From Candidatus Polarisedimenticolaceae bacterium (GTDB lineage: Bacteria; Acidobacteriota; Polarisedimenticolia; Polarisedimenticolales; DASRJG01): a stretch of 64,000 bases of DNA. Under the pieces are notes generated by a model, which saw only the letters and a program-made list of their open reading frames with translations, was not told the DNA's origin and searched no databases. The stretch spans positions 389,238 through 453,237 of the forward strand of contig DASUCV010000004.1 in assembly GCA_036275915.1 (NCBI GenBank). The letters are read 5' to 3'. This document shows positions 8,994 through 17,303 of the stretch, one piece after another (the stretch's first letter is position 1; each line of letters begins with the position of its first letter). The translations under genes were made by a program, and so were the position numbers.

Positions 8994-11105
8994 TCAAGGC
9001 TCCGGAAGGGAGCCGAGCCGGCTCCGGACGAGGCTCCGCAGCTCGTCGAGCTCGAACGGCTTGCGCAGGAGGGCCGCATCGAGGCGCCGCGCGGCGGCCT
9101 CGGTCTCCCGATCGTCCCAGCGGACCGTCGTCAGGACGAGGCGCGGCGCCGAGCCCGGCCGCAGGCGCTCGGCCTCGGCGGCGAGCCGGTCGCCGGAGAG
9201 GCCGGGCATCTCGGCGTCCGTGACCAGAAGGTCGAAGGTGGAGACGGCGAGGCGGTCGAGCGCCTCGTCCGGTCCCGACGCGGTGACCGCATCGTGTCCA
9301 TCCGCCTCGAGCGCTTCCCGGATGAGCGACGCCAGCGCCGCCTCCGCGTCGACGACGAGGATCTTCGCGGAGACTCCGCGTCCAGGATCGTCCCTGACGG
9401 TGGGCGCGTCGTCGTGCAGCGCCTCCCCGGAAGCCGCCGGGAACTCGAGCCGGAAGCGCGCCCCTCCCGAAGGCGACGCGCCGAGATCGATCGTCCCGCC
9501 GTGCGCGGTCATCGTGTTGTAGACGAGCCAGAGACCGAGCCCCGTTCCCGAGCCCTCGGGCTTCGTCGTGTAGAACGGATCGAAGACCTTCGCGCGCGCG
9601 CTCTCCGGGATCCCCGGACCGTCGTCGGCGACCTCGAGACCGACGCGGTCGTCGCCAGCCCGGTAAGTGGAGACGGAGATCGTCCCCGGCCGGCCGGCGG
9701 CGCTCATCGCCTGGTAAGCGTTCGTGACGAGGTTGACGAGCGCCTGCTCGAGCTCGTGAGGATCGGCGACCGTCGCGGACAGGCCACGGTCGAGGGCGAC
9801 CTCGATCGCGGAGCCCGAGGTCCGCACGGGATATGCCAGCAAGAGCGTCACGTTCTCGACGATCTCGTTCAGCGAGACGACGCGCTTCTCGGGTCCGCGC
9901 GGCCGCGCGAAGCGCAAGAGGTTCTGGACGATCCTGCGACACCGCTCCGCTTCCTTCCGCACGGTATCGAGGCGGGCGGCCGCCTTCTCCCCCGGCGGAA
10001 GTGTCTTCAGGAGCTGCGCGTAGCCGATGACGGCGGTCAGCGGGTTGTTGAGCTCGTGCGCGACCCCCGCGATCATCCGTCCGAGCCCGGAAAGCTTCTC
10101 CGACTGCGTGACCTGCTCGCGCAAGCGCCGCGAAGTCGTCACGTCGTGGATCACGACGACGAGACCGTCCGGGAGCCCGGAAGGTCCCTTCCAAGGGGCC
10201 AAGGCCACCTCGAGGCACCGCCCGTCCGGGAAGCGCGCTTCGCCGGCCGACTCGGCACGGCGGCCGCAGAGGAGGTCGTAGGCGAGGGCGACGATGTCGA
10301 GATCGCCGAGGCTGCGCAGGGCTCCCGCCGTCGACAGACCGACCGACGGCAGCAGCGACTCGGCGGCGGCGTTCGCCGAGACGACCTCGAACGACGCGTC
10401 CGCGAGCACGACCGCGTGCGGCATCGCGTCGAGGATCGCGCGGAAGCGGCCGTCCTCCGCTTCGGCGACCGTCAAGACGCGGTCGAGGTGCAGGGCCACG
10501 TGGCTCGAGGCGCCGAAGAGGAGCCTCAAGGTCCGCTCGTCCGAGCCCGCTCGGGGGAGGACCGCCGCCCGAAGGACCTCGCGACCCCTGCGCTCGATCG
10601 GGACGACGACGACGTCGGCGTCGTGGAACGGGGCGCGGGCGCCCAGCAGACGGTCGCAAACCGCGAGCGGCCGCGCGACGATCCCCGAGGCGGCGGGCGG
10701 GACGAATCCGTGCGCGGCGGCTTCGCCGAGCCTCTCGGCGTCACCGCCGGCGAGCGGGCGGGCGACGTGGACGCGAACGTCGGACTGGCCGCCGGAGAGA
10801 CCCGCCCACGCGATCGCATCGGCACCGATCAACCCGGCGAGCGCCTCGGCGGCGCGATCGAGAAGCTCGTCACGGGAACGCGCGTCCGCGAGGGCGCGGC
10901 CCAGCCCGTTCAGCGCCTCGAGGTCGCGGATCCTTGCATCGAGCTTGTCGTCGATCGTCGCGCGGTGCGCCTTCCATGCCGTGCACACCGCGTCGGCGGC
11001 GGCGCCGTCGACCCGCTGCGACGAGAGCTCCGCGCTCAGAGCCTCGAGCTGCTTGCAATCGAAAATCCGCGGCCAGATGACCGCGGCGAGATCGCCGGAG
11101 GACAT
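8994..11105 (-). CDS. Hybrid sensor histidine kinase with C-terminal receiver domain
   Basis: A 703-residue soluble kinase. In order: a GAF-like region (about 60-215), a PAS-like domain (about 225-335), HisKA with phospho-acceptor His350 in GVAHELNNPL, a HATPase domain (NLVTNAY, DDGPGIP, GTGLGLWLVYN) and a receiver domain whose phospho-acceptor Asp lies in LLVTDAEMPGLSG. No membrane segments, so it probably senses an internal signal. ATG 11105 is chosen over 11138 because GAGGGAG lies 4-8 bases before it. It follows the sigma-factor gene by 51 bases and overlaps selB at the 3' end, so it is likely part of that operon. The target regulator is unknown. Confidence 0.92.
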   Translation of the reverse strand: MSSGDLAAVIWPRIFDCKQLEALSAELSSQRVDGAAADAVCTAWKAHRATIDDKLDARIRDLEALNGLGRALADARSRDELLDRAAEALAGLIGADAIAWAGLSGGQSDVRVHVARPLAGGDAERLGEAAAHGFVPPAASGIVARPLAVCDRLLGARAPFHDADVVVVPIERRGREVLRAAVLPRAGSDERTLRLLFGASSHVALHLDRVLTVAEAEDGRFRAILDAMPHAVVLADASFEVVSANAAAESLLPSVGLSTAGALRSLGDLDIVALAYDLLCGRRAESAGEARFPDGRCLEVALAPWKGPSGLPDGLVVVIHDVTTSRRLREQVTQSEKLSGLGRMIAGVAHELNNPLTAVIGYAQLLKTLPPGEKAAARLDTVRKEAERCRRIVQNLLRFARPRGPEKRVVSLNEIVENVTLLLAYPVRTSGSAIEVALDRGLSATVADPHELEQALVNLVTNAYQAMSAAGRPGTISVSTYRAGDDRVGLEVADDGPGIPESARAKVFDPFYTTKPEGSGTGLGLWLVYNTMTAHGGTIDLGASPSGGARFRLEFPAASGEALHDDAPTVRDDPGRGVSAKILVVDAEAALASLIREALEADGHDAVTASGPDEALDRLAVSTFDLLVTDAEMPGLSGDRLAAEAERLRPGSAPRLVLTTVRWDDRETEAAARRLDAALLRKPFELDELRSLVRSRLGSLPEP

Positions 11106-11156
11106 CGTCTCCCTCGGCGCGGTGCACTGTCGCGGCACCGCGCCGGGGAAAGTCTA

Positions 11157-12056
11157 TCAGTGCTCGACGACCGCCCGCGTCTTCGCGAGGGTGCGCACAG
11201 GAAACGGCTTCTTCGGAGGCGCCTTGACGAGGCGCTTCTTGGCGAAGAGCTTCCGGAGCCGGCTCTTCGCCTGGCACTCGATCTGGCGCACGCGCTCCCG
11301 GCTGATGCCCATCTTCTCGCCGATCTCTTTCAGGGTGAGCGGCGGGCCGCCGGCGAGGCCGAACCGATACGCGACGACGATGCGCTCCTGTTCGGTGAGG
11401 TGGGCCATCGCCTCGCCGACGAGGGAGTTGGACTCGCGGCTGATGAGATCTTCCTCGGGGCTGATGCACGCCGGATCGACGAGGTACTCGGCGATCGGCT
11501 TGTCGCGGTCTTTCCCGACCTTCTCGTCGAGCGAGACCTCGCGCATCGTGAACTGCAGGACCTGATCGATCTTCGTGACGCTCTTCGAGAGCCGGTTCGA
11601 GATCTCCTCCCGCTGCGGGGCGCGTCCGAGCGAGCGGCGGAGCGACGCCTCGGCGTCGCGGATCTCGCGCACCTTCTTCATTTGATAGTTCGGAACGCGG
11701 ACGAGGTTCGAATGCTCGGAGAGCGCCTTCAGGATCGACTTGCGGATCCACCAGATCGCGTAGGTGATGAACTTCGTTCCCTTGCTCGCGTCGTACCGGT
11801 GCGCCGCTTCGATGAGGCCGATGTTCCCTTCGTTCAAGAGATCTTCGAACGGCAACCCGAGGTTGCGGTACTCGCTCGAAACCTTGACGACGAAGCTCAG
11901 GTTCGACTCGATCAGCTCGTTCAGCGCGGAGCGGTCACCGTTCTTCACGCCTTCCGCGAGCGCCATCTCTTCGTCCTTGGTGAGCAGAGGGTACTCGCGG
12001 ATCTCCGAGAAGTACCGCGAGAGCACCGACCCTCTTTCCTTGGCGGAGGTCTCCAT
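11157..12056 (-). CDS. RpoD/RpoS-type RNA polymerase sigma factor
   Basis: A 299-residue group 2-like sigma factor. It has region 1.2 (SRYFSEIREYPLLTKDEE), region 2 (FEDLLNEGNIGLIEA, TYAIWWIRKSI), region 3 (APQREEISNRL) and region 4.2 (GISRERVRQIECQAKSRL). It lacks the long N-terminal region 1.1 and non-conserved region of the primary sigma, so it is probably an alternative (stress or stationary-phase type) sigma. The C-terminal 25 residues are Lys/Arg/Pro-rich and unusual. GAGGTGAA precedes the ATG. A hybrid kinase follows directly, suggesting linked signalling. Assignment as rpoS or a second sigA paralogue is uncertain, so no symbol is given. Confidence 0.9.
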   Translation of the reverse strand: METSAKERGSVLSRYFSEIREYPLLTKDEEMALAEGVKNGDRSALNELIESNLSFVVKVSSEYRNLGLPFEDLLNEGNIGLIEAAHRYDASKGTKFITYAIWWIRKSILKALSEHSNLVRVPNYQMKKVREIRDAEASLRRSLGRAPQREEISNRLSKSVTKIDQVLQFTMREVSLDEKVGKDRDKPIAEYLVDPACISPEEDLISRESNSLVGEAMAHLTEQERIVVAYRFGLAGGPPLTLKEIGEKMGISRERVRQIECQAKSRLRKLFAKKRLVKAPPKKPFPVRTLAKTRAVVEH

Positions 12057-12426
12057 TCAGTTCACCTCGATCGCGCGACGCGAGCGGGAAGGAAGTACAC
12101 GTTCGGCTTGACACGCCCAGAGGGCCGCCGTAGGTTGAGGGCGCTTTCGCGAATTCGGCGGAAGGATGACGCTAATAGCGTGACGGACGTTGATCGATCG
12201 ACATGGCGCGATGGACTTGCGGAAAGCCTGACCTGGCACCCGTCCCACCCTCCAACGCGCGACCCCTCGTGCCTCCCCCGATTGGAGCACGTGGTGGGCG
12301 CTTGTACTTTCCCCCGATGGCCCAAAGTTTATGGGGAGCGCACAACAGTGTCAATAGCGATCATTGTAAAGAATCCAGGGTGGGCAAGGCTTTTCGGGGT
12401 ATTCTGACTTAGCAAGGAGTGGGGCG
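12057..12426. other. Divergent intergenic region, 370 bases, no gene
   Basis: Lies between the sigma-factor gene (minus) and the XRE gene (plus). It contains TTGACA at 12108-12113 with TAGGTT 17 bases later (plus strand), an 11-base palindrome CGCTAATAGCG at 12170-12180, and TATTCT at 12400-12405 followed by AAGGAG before ATG 12427. The part from about 12330 to 12420 is AT-richer. No coding frame is convincing. It is probably a promoter/operator region for both genes; the palindrome is a possible site for the adjacent XRE regulator. Confidence 0.5.
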
Positions 12427-12792
12427 ATGACATCCCGGAATCCTCGCCGACGGCAAACGATTTTCGTCGGCAGCAAGATCCGACAGCTCCGCAAGGAGCG
12501 GGACCTGACGCAGGCCGAACTCGCGTCACGCATCGGCGTCCAGCAGTCCGATCTGTGCCGGATGGAGAACGGCGAGTACAAGGTCTCCCTCGACACGCTC
12601 TTCCGCATCCTCGCCGTGTTCGGGATGGACATCGGCGACTTCTTCCGTGAAGAGCAGCCGGGCGGTGGCGCCGCAGACGGCGAGCATGAGATCGTCCGCC
12701 TCTTCCAGCGGTTGGACGAGGTCTCGCAGGCCGAGGTCCTCGACTTCGTCCGTTACAAGGCCTCCCGCCGCGTGGAGGCCTGGAAGCGGTGA
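12427..12792 (+). CDS. XRE-family helix-turn-helix regulator
   Basis: A 121-residue DNA-binding protein. Residues ~16-72 form a Cro/C1-type HTH (KIRQLRKERDLTQAELASRI, then VQQSDLCRMENGEYKVSL, then LFRILAVFGMDIGDFF). The C-terminal 45 residues, after a Gly/Glu linker, are a short helical segment that may dimerise. AAGGAG lies 7-11 bases upstream of the ATG. The stop overlaps the GTG of the TPR gene as GTGA, so both should be co-translated. It may bind the 370-base region upstream. Target genes are unknown. Confidence 0.9.
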   Translation: MTSRNPRRRQTIFVGSKIRQLRKERDLTQAELASRIGVQQSDLCRMENGEYKVSLDTLFRILAVFGMDIGDFFREEQPGGGAADGEHEIVRLFQRLDEVSQAEVLDFVRYKASRRVEAWKR

Positions 12793-13697
12793 CGCCGCCC
12801 CCCCCGGAGCTGCGAAGCGACGGCTCGGACGACCGTGCCGAGCGCGCGGCGGCGGCTGTCCAGAGCGGCGATTTCCCCGCCGCGATCGCCTTGTACGAGC
12901 ATCTCCGCCAGGCGGCCTCGACGACCGACGACACGGACAAGGCCGAGCTCAACATCGCGATGGTCCGGCTGCAGATGGGAGAGGCGCGCCGCGGCGAGGA
13001 AGGGTTGCGCGAGATCCTCCTGCGCACCTCCGACCCGAAGATCGCCTTCCACGCCGCCTACAACCTGGCGTGCAGCCTCAGACAGCAGGGACGGTACGAG
13101 CGGGCTCTCTCGTACGCTCGGCGTGCGCTCGAGCGCGCCCAGGCGCTGGACTCGGCGGATTTCCTGGCGCCGGTCCATAACCTGCTCGGCAACGTGCACC
13201 TGAATCAGAACTACCTCGACCGTGCGCTGGCCGAGTACCGGATCGCGCTGTCGCTGCGTGAGCGCCAGGAGTGCGACACGCGGTTCTCGCGCGCGATCCT
13301 CGAGGAGAACATCGGCTACTGTCTGATCTTGAAGCGCCGCTTCGACGCGGGCTTCGAGCGCCTCGCGGTCGCCCTCACGCTCGCGGAAGAAGTCGGCGAC
13401 CGGCGCTGCCGGGCCGAGTGCCTTCAGGACCTCTGCTACGCCTACCTGATGCAAGGCCGGATCGACGAAGCGATCGAGGAGGGCGAGCGCGCGCTCGAGG
13501 CCGCTCAGGCCTGCCGGTTCCCCGACATCGTCGAGAACTGTCACTACCTGCTCGGCGAGCTGGGGTCGCGAGCAAACCGGCTCGAGATGCGCGACGCGCA
13601 CTTCGACGCGCTCCAGGATCTGCACCCGGAGGTTCCCTTCCTTCGCGAGTTCCTCTGCACCGTCGACGTCACCGACGTCATCACCCTCAAGCGATGA
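12789..13697 (+). CDS. Cytoplasmic TPR-repeat protein
   Basis: A 302-residue, all-helical protein of tetratricopeptide-type repeats spanning about residues 15-285 (for example AAYNLACSLRQQGRYERALSYA, HNLLGNVHLNQNYLDRALAEY, LCYAYLMQGRIDEAIEEGERALEA, with shorter matches elsewhere). No signal peptide and no enzyme domain. The GTG start overlaps the XRE stop (GTGA) and its own stop overlaps the next ATG (ATGA). HTH and TPR modules are joined in one chain in some signal-sensing regulators; here they are adjacent genes, so the TPR protein may partner the regulator. That link is inference. Confidence 0.85.
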   Translation: MTPPPPELRSDGSDDRAERAAAAVQSGDFPAAIALYEHLRQAASTTDDTDKAELNIAMVRLQMGEARRGEEGLREILLRTSDPKIAFHAAYNLACSLRQQGRYERALSYARRALERAQALDSADFLAPVHNLLGNVHLNQNYLDRALAEYRIALSLRERQECDTRFSRAILEENIGYCLILKRRFDAGFERLAVALTLAEEVGDRRCRAECLQDLCYAYLMQGRIDEAIEEGERALEAAQACRFPDIVENCHYLLGELGSRANRLEMRDAHFDALQDLHPEVPFLREFLCTVDVTDVITLKR

Positions 13698-14608
13698 AGC
13701 GCGACGCGATCCTCCTCTCGCTCATCGCCGTCGGGGCGCTCGCCGCGGCGCCGGCGCGGGCGGAAGTGCAGCGCATCGCGGCCGACGGCACCGTCTACCG
13801 TGTCGACGTCGATACGTACAACGGGAGCGGCAAGCCGAGCGGCACCGTGCTGCGAACCACGCGCCAGAGGCCCCGCGGCGGCAAGGACACGTTCGTCGTG
13901 ACCGGCACCGACGACGCCGTCGTCGATCGCGACCCCGCCTTGGAAATCGATCCCGCGACGGGGAAACCCGTCCTCGTGTGGTCCCGGAACGAAGGCGGGA
14001 GCTTCAATCTGTTCTTCAGCCGATTCGACACGGCGTGGTCGGCGCCGCAGATGCTGTTGCGCTTCGACGGCGATGAGCTCGAGCCTCAAATCCACTTGGG
14101 CGACGAGTACCTGCACGTCACCTGGCGGCAGAGCGTCGGCAACTCCTCCGCTTACTGGCGGGCCAGTTTCGACCCGGCGACGCTCCAGCGCCTCTTCGGA
14201 CCCGAGCGGCTACCGGTCGACGATGCCACGCCGATTCCCCCCGAAGGCGGACCGGAGCCCGCGACCGCGCCAACCGACTCCCAGTACTTCTGCACGAGCA
14301 CGCTCGGGAGGACGATGGCGGACCCGAGTCGCGCCTACATCTGGGGCGTACGGGACGAGCCGGTTCCCGTCGGTTATCACCAGTCGTTCGTCCTCCCCTG
14401 CGACATCCACGTGATCAACTCGCAAAACGCCGCTTTCGTCGGAGGCCGGCTGACGCTCTGGATCACGACCCCCAACCTCGTGTACTACACGACACTGGCG
14501 AACGGGCGTTGGGCCGACATACGCGTCGTCGAGATCACACCGCAGACCTCTGCGTCGGATGCGCGCCTGTTGATCGAGGACATCAACAACAGCCTCGGCG
14601 GGCACTGA
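13694..14608 (+). CDS. Secreted protein of unknown function
   Basis: A 304-residue protein with a clear signal peptide (MKRDAILLSLIAVGALAAAPARA). The mature part is beta-rich with motifs such as PVLVWSRNEGGSFNLFFSRF and HVTWRQSVGNSSAYW, which resemble blades of a sialidase/BNR-like propeller (value-comparison strands with WS/WR dipeptides). It has two Cys residues that may pair. I cannot assign a reaction. It is the third gene of an XRE-TPR-secreted-protein operon, joined by an ATGA overlap to the TPR gene, and ends before a short direct-repeat region. Confidence 0.75.
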   Translation: MKRDAILLSLIAVGALAAAPARAEVQRIAADGTVYRVDVDTYNGSGKPSGTVLRTTRQRPRGGKDTFVVTGTDDAVVDRDPALEIDPATGKPVLVWSRNEGGSFNLFFSRFDTAWSAPQMLLRFDGDELEPQIHLGDEYLHVTWRQSVGNSSAYWRASFDPATLQRLFGPERLPVDDATPIPPEGGPEPATAPTDSQYFCTSTLGRTMADPSRAYIWGVRDEPVPVGYHQSFVLPCDIHVINSQNAAFVGGRLTLWITTPNLVYYTTLANGRWADIRVVEITPQTSASDARLLIEDINNSLGGH

Positions 14609-14613
14609 CCGGA

Positions 14614-14646
14614 AGTCGACAGTCAACAGTTCACAGTCGACAGTCA
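14614..14646. repeat. Short direct/inverted repeat region with two AGTCGACAGTCA copies
   Basis: AGTCGACAGTCA occurs at 14614-14625 and again at 14635-14646, separated by ACAGTTCAC. GTCGAC is itself palindromic and the spacer repeats ACAGT. The whole 33 bases fill the gap between convergent genes and touch the rhomboid stop codon. It resembles the simple ACAGTC-type intergenic repeats dispersed in some GC-rich genomes; only one locus is visible here. Confidence 0.6.
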
Positions 14647-15369
14647 GTGGATCCAGCGGTCGTCGTCGTTCGGCGGCATCACCTTGAAACGGCGGCGCCG
14701 AACGCGCCAAGAGAGCTCTTGCCACAGCGCGCCGACGCGCCAGGCGCGCTTCAGGTAGAGCCAGCCGATCACCATGCCGCCGAGGTGCGCGACGTGCGAG
14801 ACGCCGTCGCCCTGCTCCTGCAGGCTCGAGACGAACGCGATCGCGAAGACGATCCACGCGAACGTCCGCGCCTTGATCGGGAAGAGGAAGTTCCAGAGGA
14901 TGCGCCGCTCGCCGAAGAGCGTCGCGTAGGCGAGGATGAGACCGTAGATCGCCCCCGACGCGCCGATCGTCGGAATGGCGACGTGCCGCGGCGCTCCGGC
15001 GGCCGTGACGCACAATCCCGCGCCGACACCGCAGACGAACCAGTAACCAAGGTACTTCCGTCCGCCCCAGTGCCGCTCGACGTCGCCGCCGAACATCCAC
15101 ATCGCGAGCAGGTTGAAGAGGATGTGCGTGATATTGGCGTGGAGGAACATGTAGCTCGCGAGCTGCCAGATCCATCCGTGGACGACCGCCACGGGGACGA
15201 GCCCCAAGAGCGGCGTGATGTCGATGCCGGCGAGCCGAAGGGCGAGCTGGACGGCGAACATGACCCCACACAGGATCATGAGGTTGCGGTTGACGGGCGT
15301 GACGACCGGTAGGCCGATGGAATCCCCGCTCCATCCCCCGCGCGGCGGCGTGCTGCGGTAATAGCTCAT
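14644..15369 (-). CDS. Rhomboid-family intramembrane serine protease
   Basis: A 241-residue membrane protein with about six hydrophobic helices. The catalytic Ser lies in TIGASGAIYG (GxSG) and the catalytic His in GVSHVAHLGGMVIGW, so the Ser-His dyad is complete. The conserved HANITHILFNLLAMWMFG (rhomboid HxxxHxxxN helix) is present. Rhomboids cut single-pass membrane proteins within the bilayer. The N-terminal 25 and C-terminal 35 residues are cytoplasmic and polar/basic. The ATG overlaps the upstream stop by one base (TGATG), so it is coupled to the small membrane protein gene. The substrate is unknown. Confidence 0.93.
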   Translation of the reverse strand: MSYYRSTPPRGGWSGDSIGLPVVTPVNRNLMILCGVMFAVQLALRLAGIDITPLLGLVPVAVVHGWIWQLASYMFLHANITHILFNLLAMWMFGGDVERHWGGRKYLGYWFVCGVGAGLCVTAAGAPRHVAIPTIGASGAIYGLILAYATLFGERRILWNFLFPIKARTFAWIVFAIAFVSSLQEQGDGVSHVAHLGGMVIGWLYLKRAWRVGALWQELSWRVRRRRFKVMPPNDDDRWIH

Positions 15370-15704
15370 CAGACTTTGAGCCCGGGGGAAGCGGAGCGGA
15401 GCAGCAGCACGAGCGACACGACCCCTCCCAGGAGTACGAGGAAGAGCAACAACAGCGCGAATCCGAACGTCATCAGGAATCGGCCCTTCCCGTCCCGCCC
15501 CGCCAGCGCATCGTCGAGGAGGCTCTGATGGAGCCGCCGGCCGGTGAGCGCCAGTCCGAGCGCGATCCCGGCGGCGATGCCGAACAGCGCCGCCAGGGGC
15601 ATGACGCCCGAGCGATAGTAGATCACGAGCGGCGACACGAGCGCGATCATCAGGACCCAGAGCGAGACCTCGAGCCAAGGTGCCCGTCGCACGCGCGCCG
15701 TCAT
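15369..15704 (-). CDS. Small integral membrane protein of unknown function
   Basis: A 111-residue protein with three hydrophobic helices (LEVSLWVLMIALVSPLVIYY; ALFGIAAGIALGLAL; LLLLFLVLLGGVVSLVLLL). No recognised family. ATG 15704 is chosen because the membrane protein begins there; an in-frame ATG at 15770 would add 22 polar residues and come within 10 bases of the divergent ATG at 15780. No strong Shine-Dalgarno is seen for either. Coupled by stop/start overlap to the rhomboid gene, so it may act with it. Confidence 0.65.
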   Translation of the reverse strand: MTARVRRAPWLEVSLWVLMIALVSPLVIYYRSGVMPLAALFGIAAGIALGLALTGRRLHQSLLDDALAGRDGKGRFLMTFGFALLLLFLVLLGGVVSLVLLLRSASPGLKV

Positions 15705-15779
15705 GCGTTGTGGGGACACAACCGGCGACCGCCGCGCTCCCGCTTGAGCGGAGGCCCAGCACCGATCCATGCTCGCGGT

Positions 15780-17303
15780 ATGACCAAGGATGCTCCGTCG
15801 AACGGCCGGTCCGAGAATAGCGTCAGCACTTCCCGAGCGTCAAACGAGCCGCTGGCGGCAGCGTGCCTCGCGGCGTCCCAAGCGCCGGAAGCGGCGCTCG
15901 GGATCGTGCTCGAGCACCTGCGCGCCGCGGCGGGCGCCGAGCGCGCCTTTCTCGTGGAGGCGGCTCCCCCGCCTCGTAACGCGCGGGTCGTCGCCGCATC
16001 GCCGCCGTCGGAGACGCCGCCCGCCGTGAGCCGCCGCCTCGCGGTGCGGGCGCTCGCCGCCGACCGGCCGCTCTTCTGGCCGGACCTGGCCCGCGAGCCT
16101 CTTTTCGTCGACGGAGCGTCCGTCCGGGCGCTCGCCCTCCGCTCGGCGGTCGCGAGCCCGGTCCCCGGTAACGATCCGCGACGCGCCGCCCTCGTGCTCG
16201 ATCACCGCGCGGCGATGCTCGTCGACGGGGCCTCCGCGCGCCGACTCGTCCGCGCGTTCGCGAGCCTCGTCGGGCTCCTGAGGCGCCCGTTTCACGTCCG
16301 TTCCCCGTCCGCCGTCGCCGAGGGTCCCGCCGTCCTCAACGGCCGGAGCCCCGTCTTTCTGCGGTTGATGCGGGAGATCGATGCGGCCGCCGCCGTTCCG
16401 CTTCCGGTGCTCGTGCTCGGCGAGTCGGGCACGGGAAAGGAGCTCGTCGCCCGGGCGCTTCACGCCGAGGGTCCGCGCGCCACGCGCCGATTCGTCGCGA
16501 TCAACTGCGCGGCCATCCCCGAGACGCTCCTCGAGCGAGAGCTGTTCGGCGCTGCCCGAGGCGCGTTCACCGGCGCCGACCGCGATCATCCGGGCCTCCT
16601 CCGGCAGGCGGACGGCGGGACCGTCTTCCTCGACGAGATCGGCGACATGCCGCTCCCCCTCCAGGCGAAGCTCCTGCGTGTCCTTCAGGAGCGCACGGTG
16701 CGCGCCGTCGGAGCGCTCGACGAGACGCCGGTCGACGTCCGCGTGGTCGCGGCGACCCATCGCGACCTCGACCGCCTCGTCGCGGCGGGCCGCTTCCGCT
16801 CCGACCTACGCTACCGGCTGGAGGTGCTCGTCGTCCGCGTGCCGGCGCTGCGCGAGCGCACCTCCGATCTCCCCCTGCTCGCCGACGATCTCCTCGCGCG
16901 CCTCGCGGCACGCTGCCGGATCGCACCGAAGCGGCTCTCGGCGAACGCCAAGGCGCGTCTCGCCGCGCATGCCTGGCCGGGGAACGTCCGCGAGCTCGAA
17001 TCGGTCCTCGCGCGCGCGCTCCTCCGGGCGCCCTCGGGGGTCATCGACGCCGACGACCTCGACTTCGCACCCGCCACGGCGACCCCGGCTGAGCCTCCCC
17101 CCGATGCGGACGGTCTGGTGCGGGCGATGATCGAGGGTGCGCTCGCCGCGACGCGCGGCAATCTGACGGCCGCCGCCGCGCGCCTCGGTTGGTCCAGGCC
17201 GACGCTCTACCGGAAGATGAACGCTCTCGGTCTGAGGGGAAAGGATCAGGCCGGCCCATCGGGCGGCGGGACGAGATCCTCCGACAGCTCGACGTTCCAG
17301 TAA
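15780..17303 (+). CDS. Sigma-54-dependent transcriptional activator (GAF, AAA+, Fis HTH)
   Basis: A 507-residue enhancer-binding protein. Residues ~25-165 form a GAF-like sensor, ~185-420 the AAA+ domain with Walker A GESGTGKE, the sigma-54 contact loop GAFTGA intact, Walker B VFLDEIGD and sensor arginine region FRSDLRYRLEV, and ~450-490 a Fis-type HTH (NLTAAAARLGWSRPTLYRKM). It remodels the sigma-54 holoenzyme using ATP. There is no receiver domain, so it is probably controlled by a small molecule bound to GAF. Its last 19 codons overlap the 3' end of the convergent HNH gene by 58 bases. No -24/-12 promoter was clearly recognised nearby. Confidence 0.94.
   Translation: MTKDAPSNGRSENSVSTSRASNEPLAAACLAASQAPEAALGIVLEHLRAAAGAERAFLVEAAPPPRNARVVAASPPSETPPAVSRRLAVRALAADRPLFWPDLAREPLFVDGASVRALALRSAVASPVPGNDPRRAALVLDHRAAMLVDGASARRLVRAFASLVGLLRRPFHVRSPSAVAEGPAVLNGRSPVFLRLMREIDAAAAVPLPVLVLGESGTGKELVARALHAEGPRATRRFVAINCAAIPETLLERELFGAARGAFTGADRDHPGLLRQADGGTVFLDEIGDMPLPLQAKLLRVLQERTVRAVGALDETPVDVRVVAATHRDLDRLVAAGRFRSDLRYRLEVLVVRVPALRERTSDLPLLADDLLARLAARCRIAPKRLSANAKARLAAHAWPGNVRELESVLARALLRAPSGVIDADDLDFAPATATPAEPPPDADGLVRAMIEGALAATRGNLTAAAARLGWSRPTLYRKMNALGLRGKDQAGPSGGGTRSSDSSTFQ

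Noticed and set aside
8992-10659. Upstream extension of the selB frame through the kinase gene
   Set aside because: The frame is open by chance over the kinase coding region; SelB motifs begin at 8991 and the kinase frame has all two-component domains.
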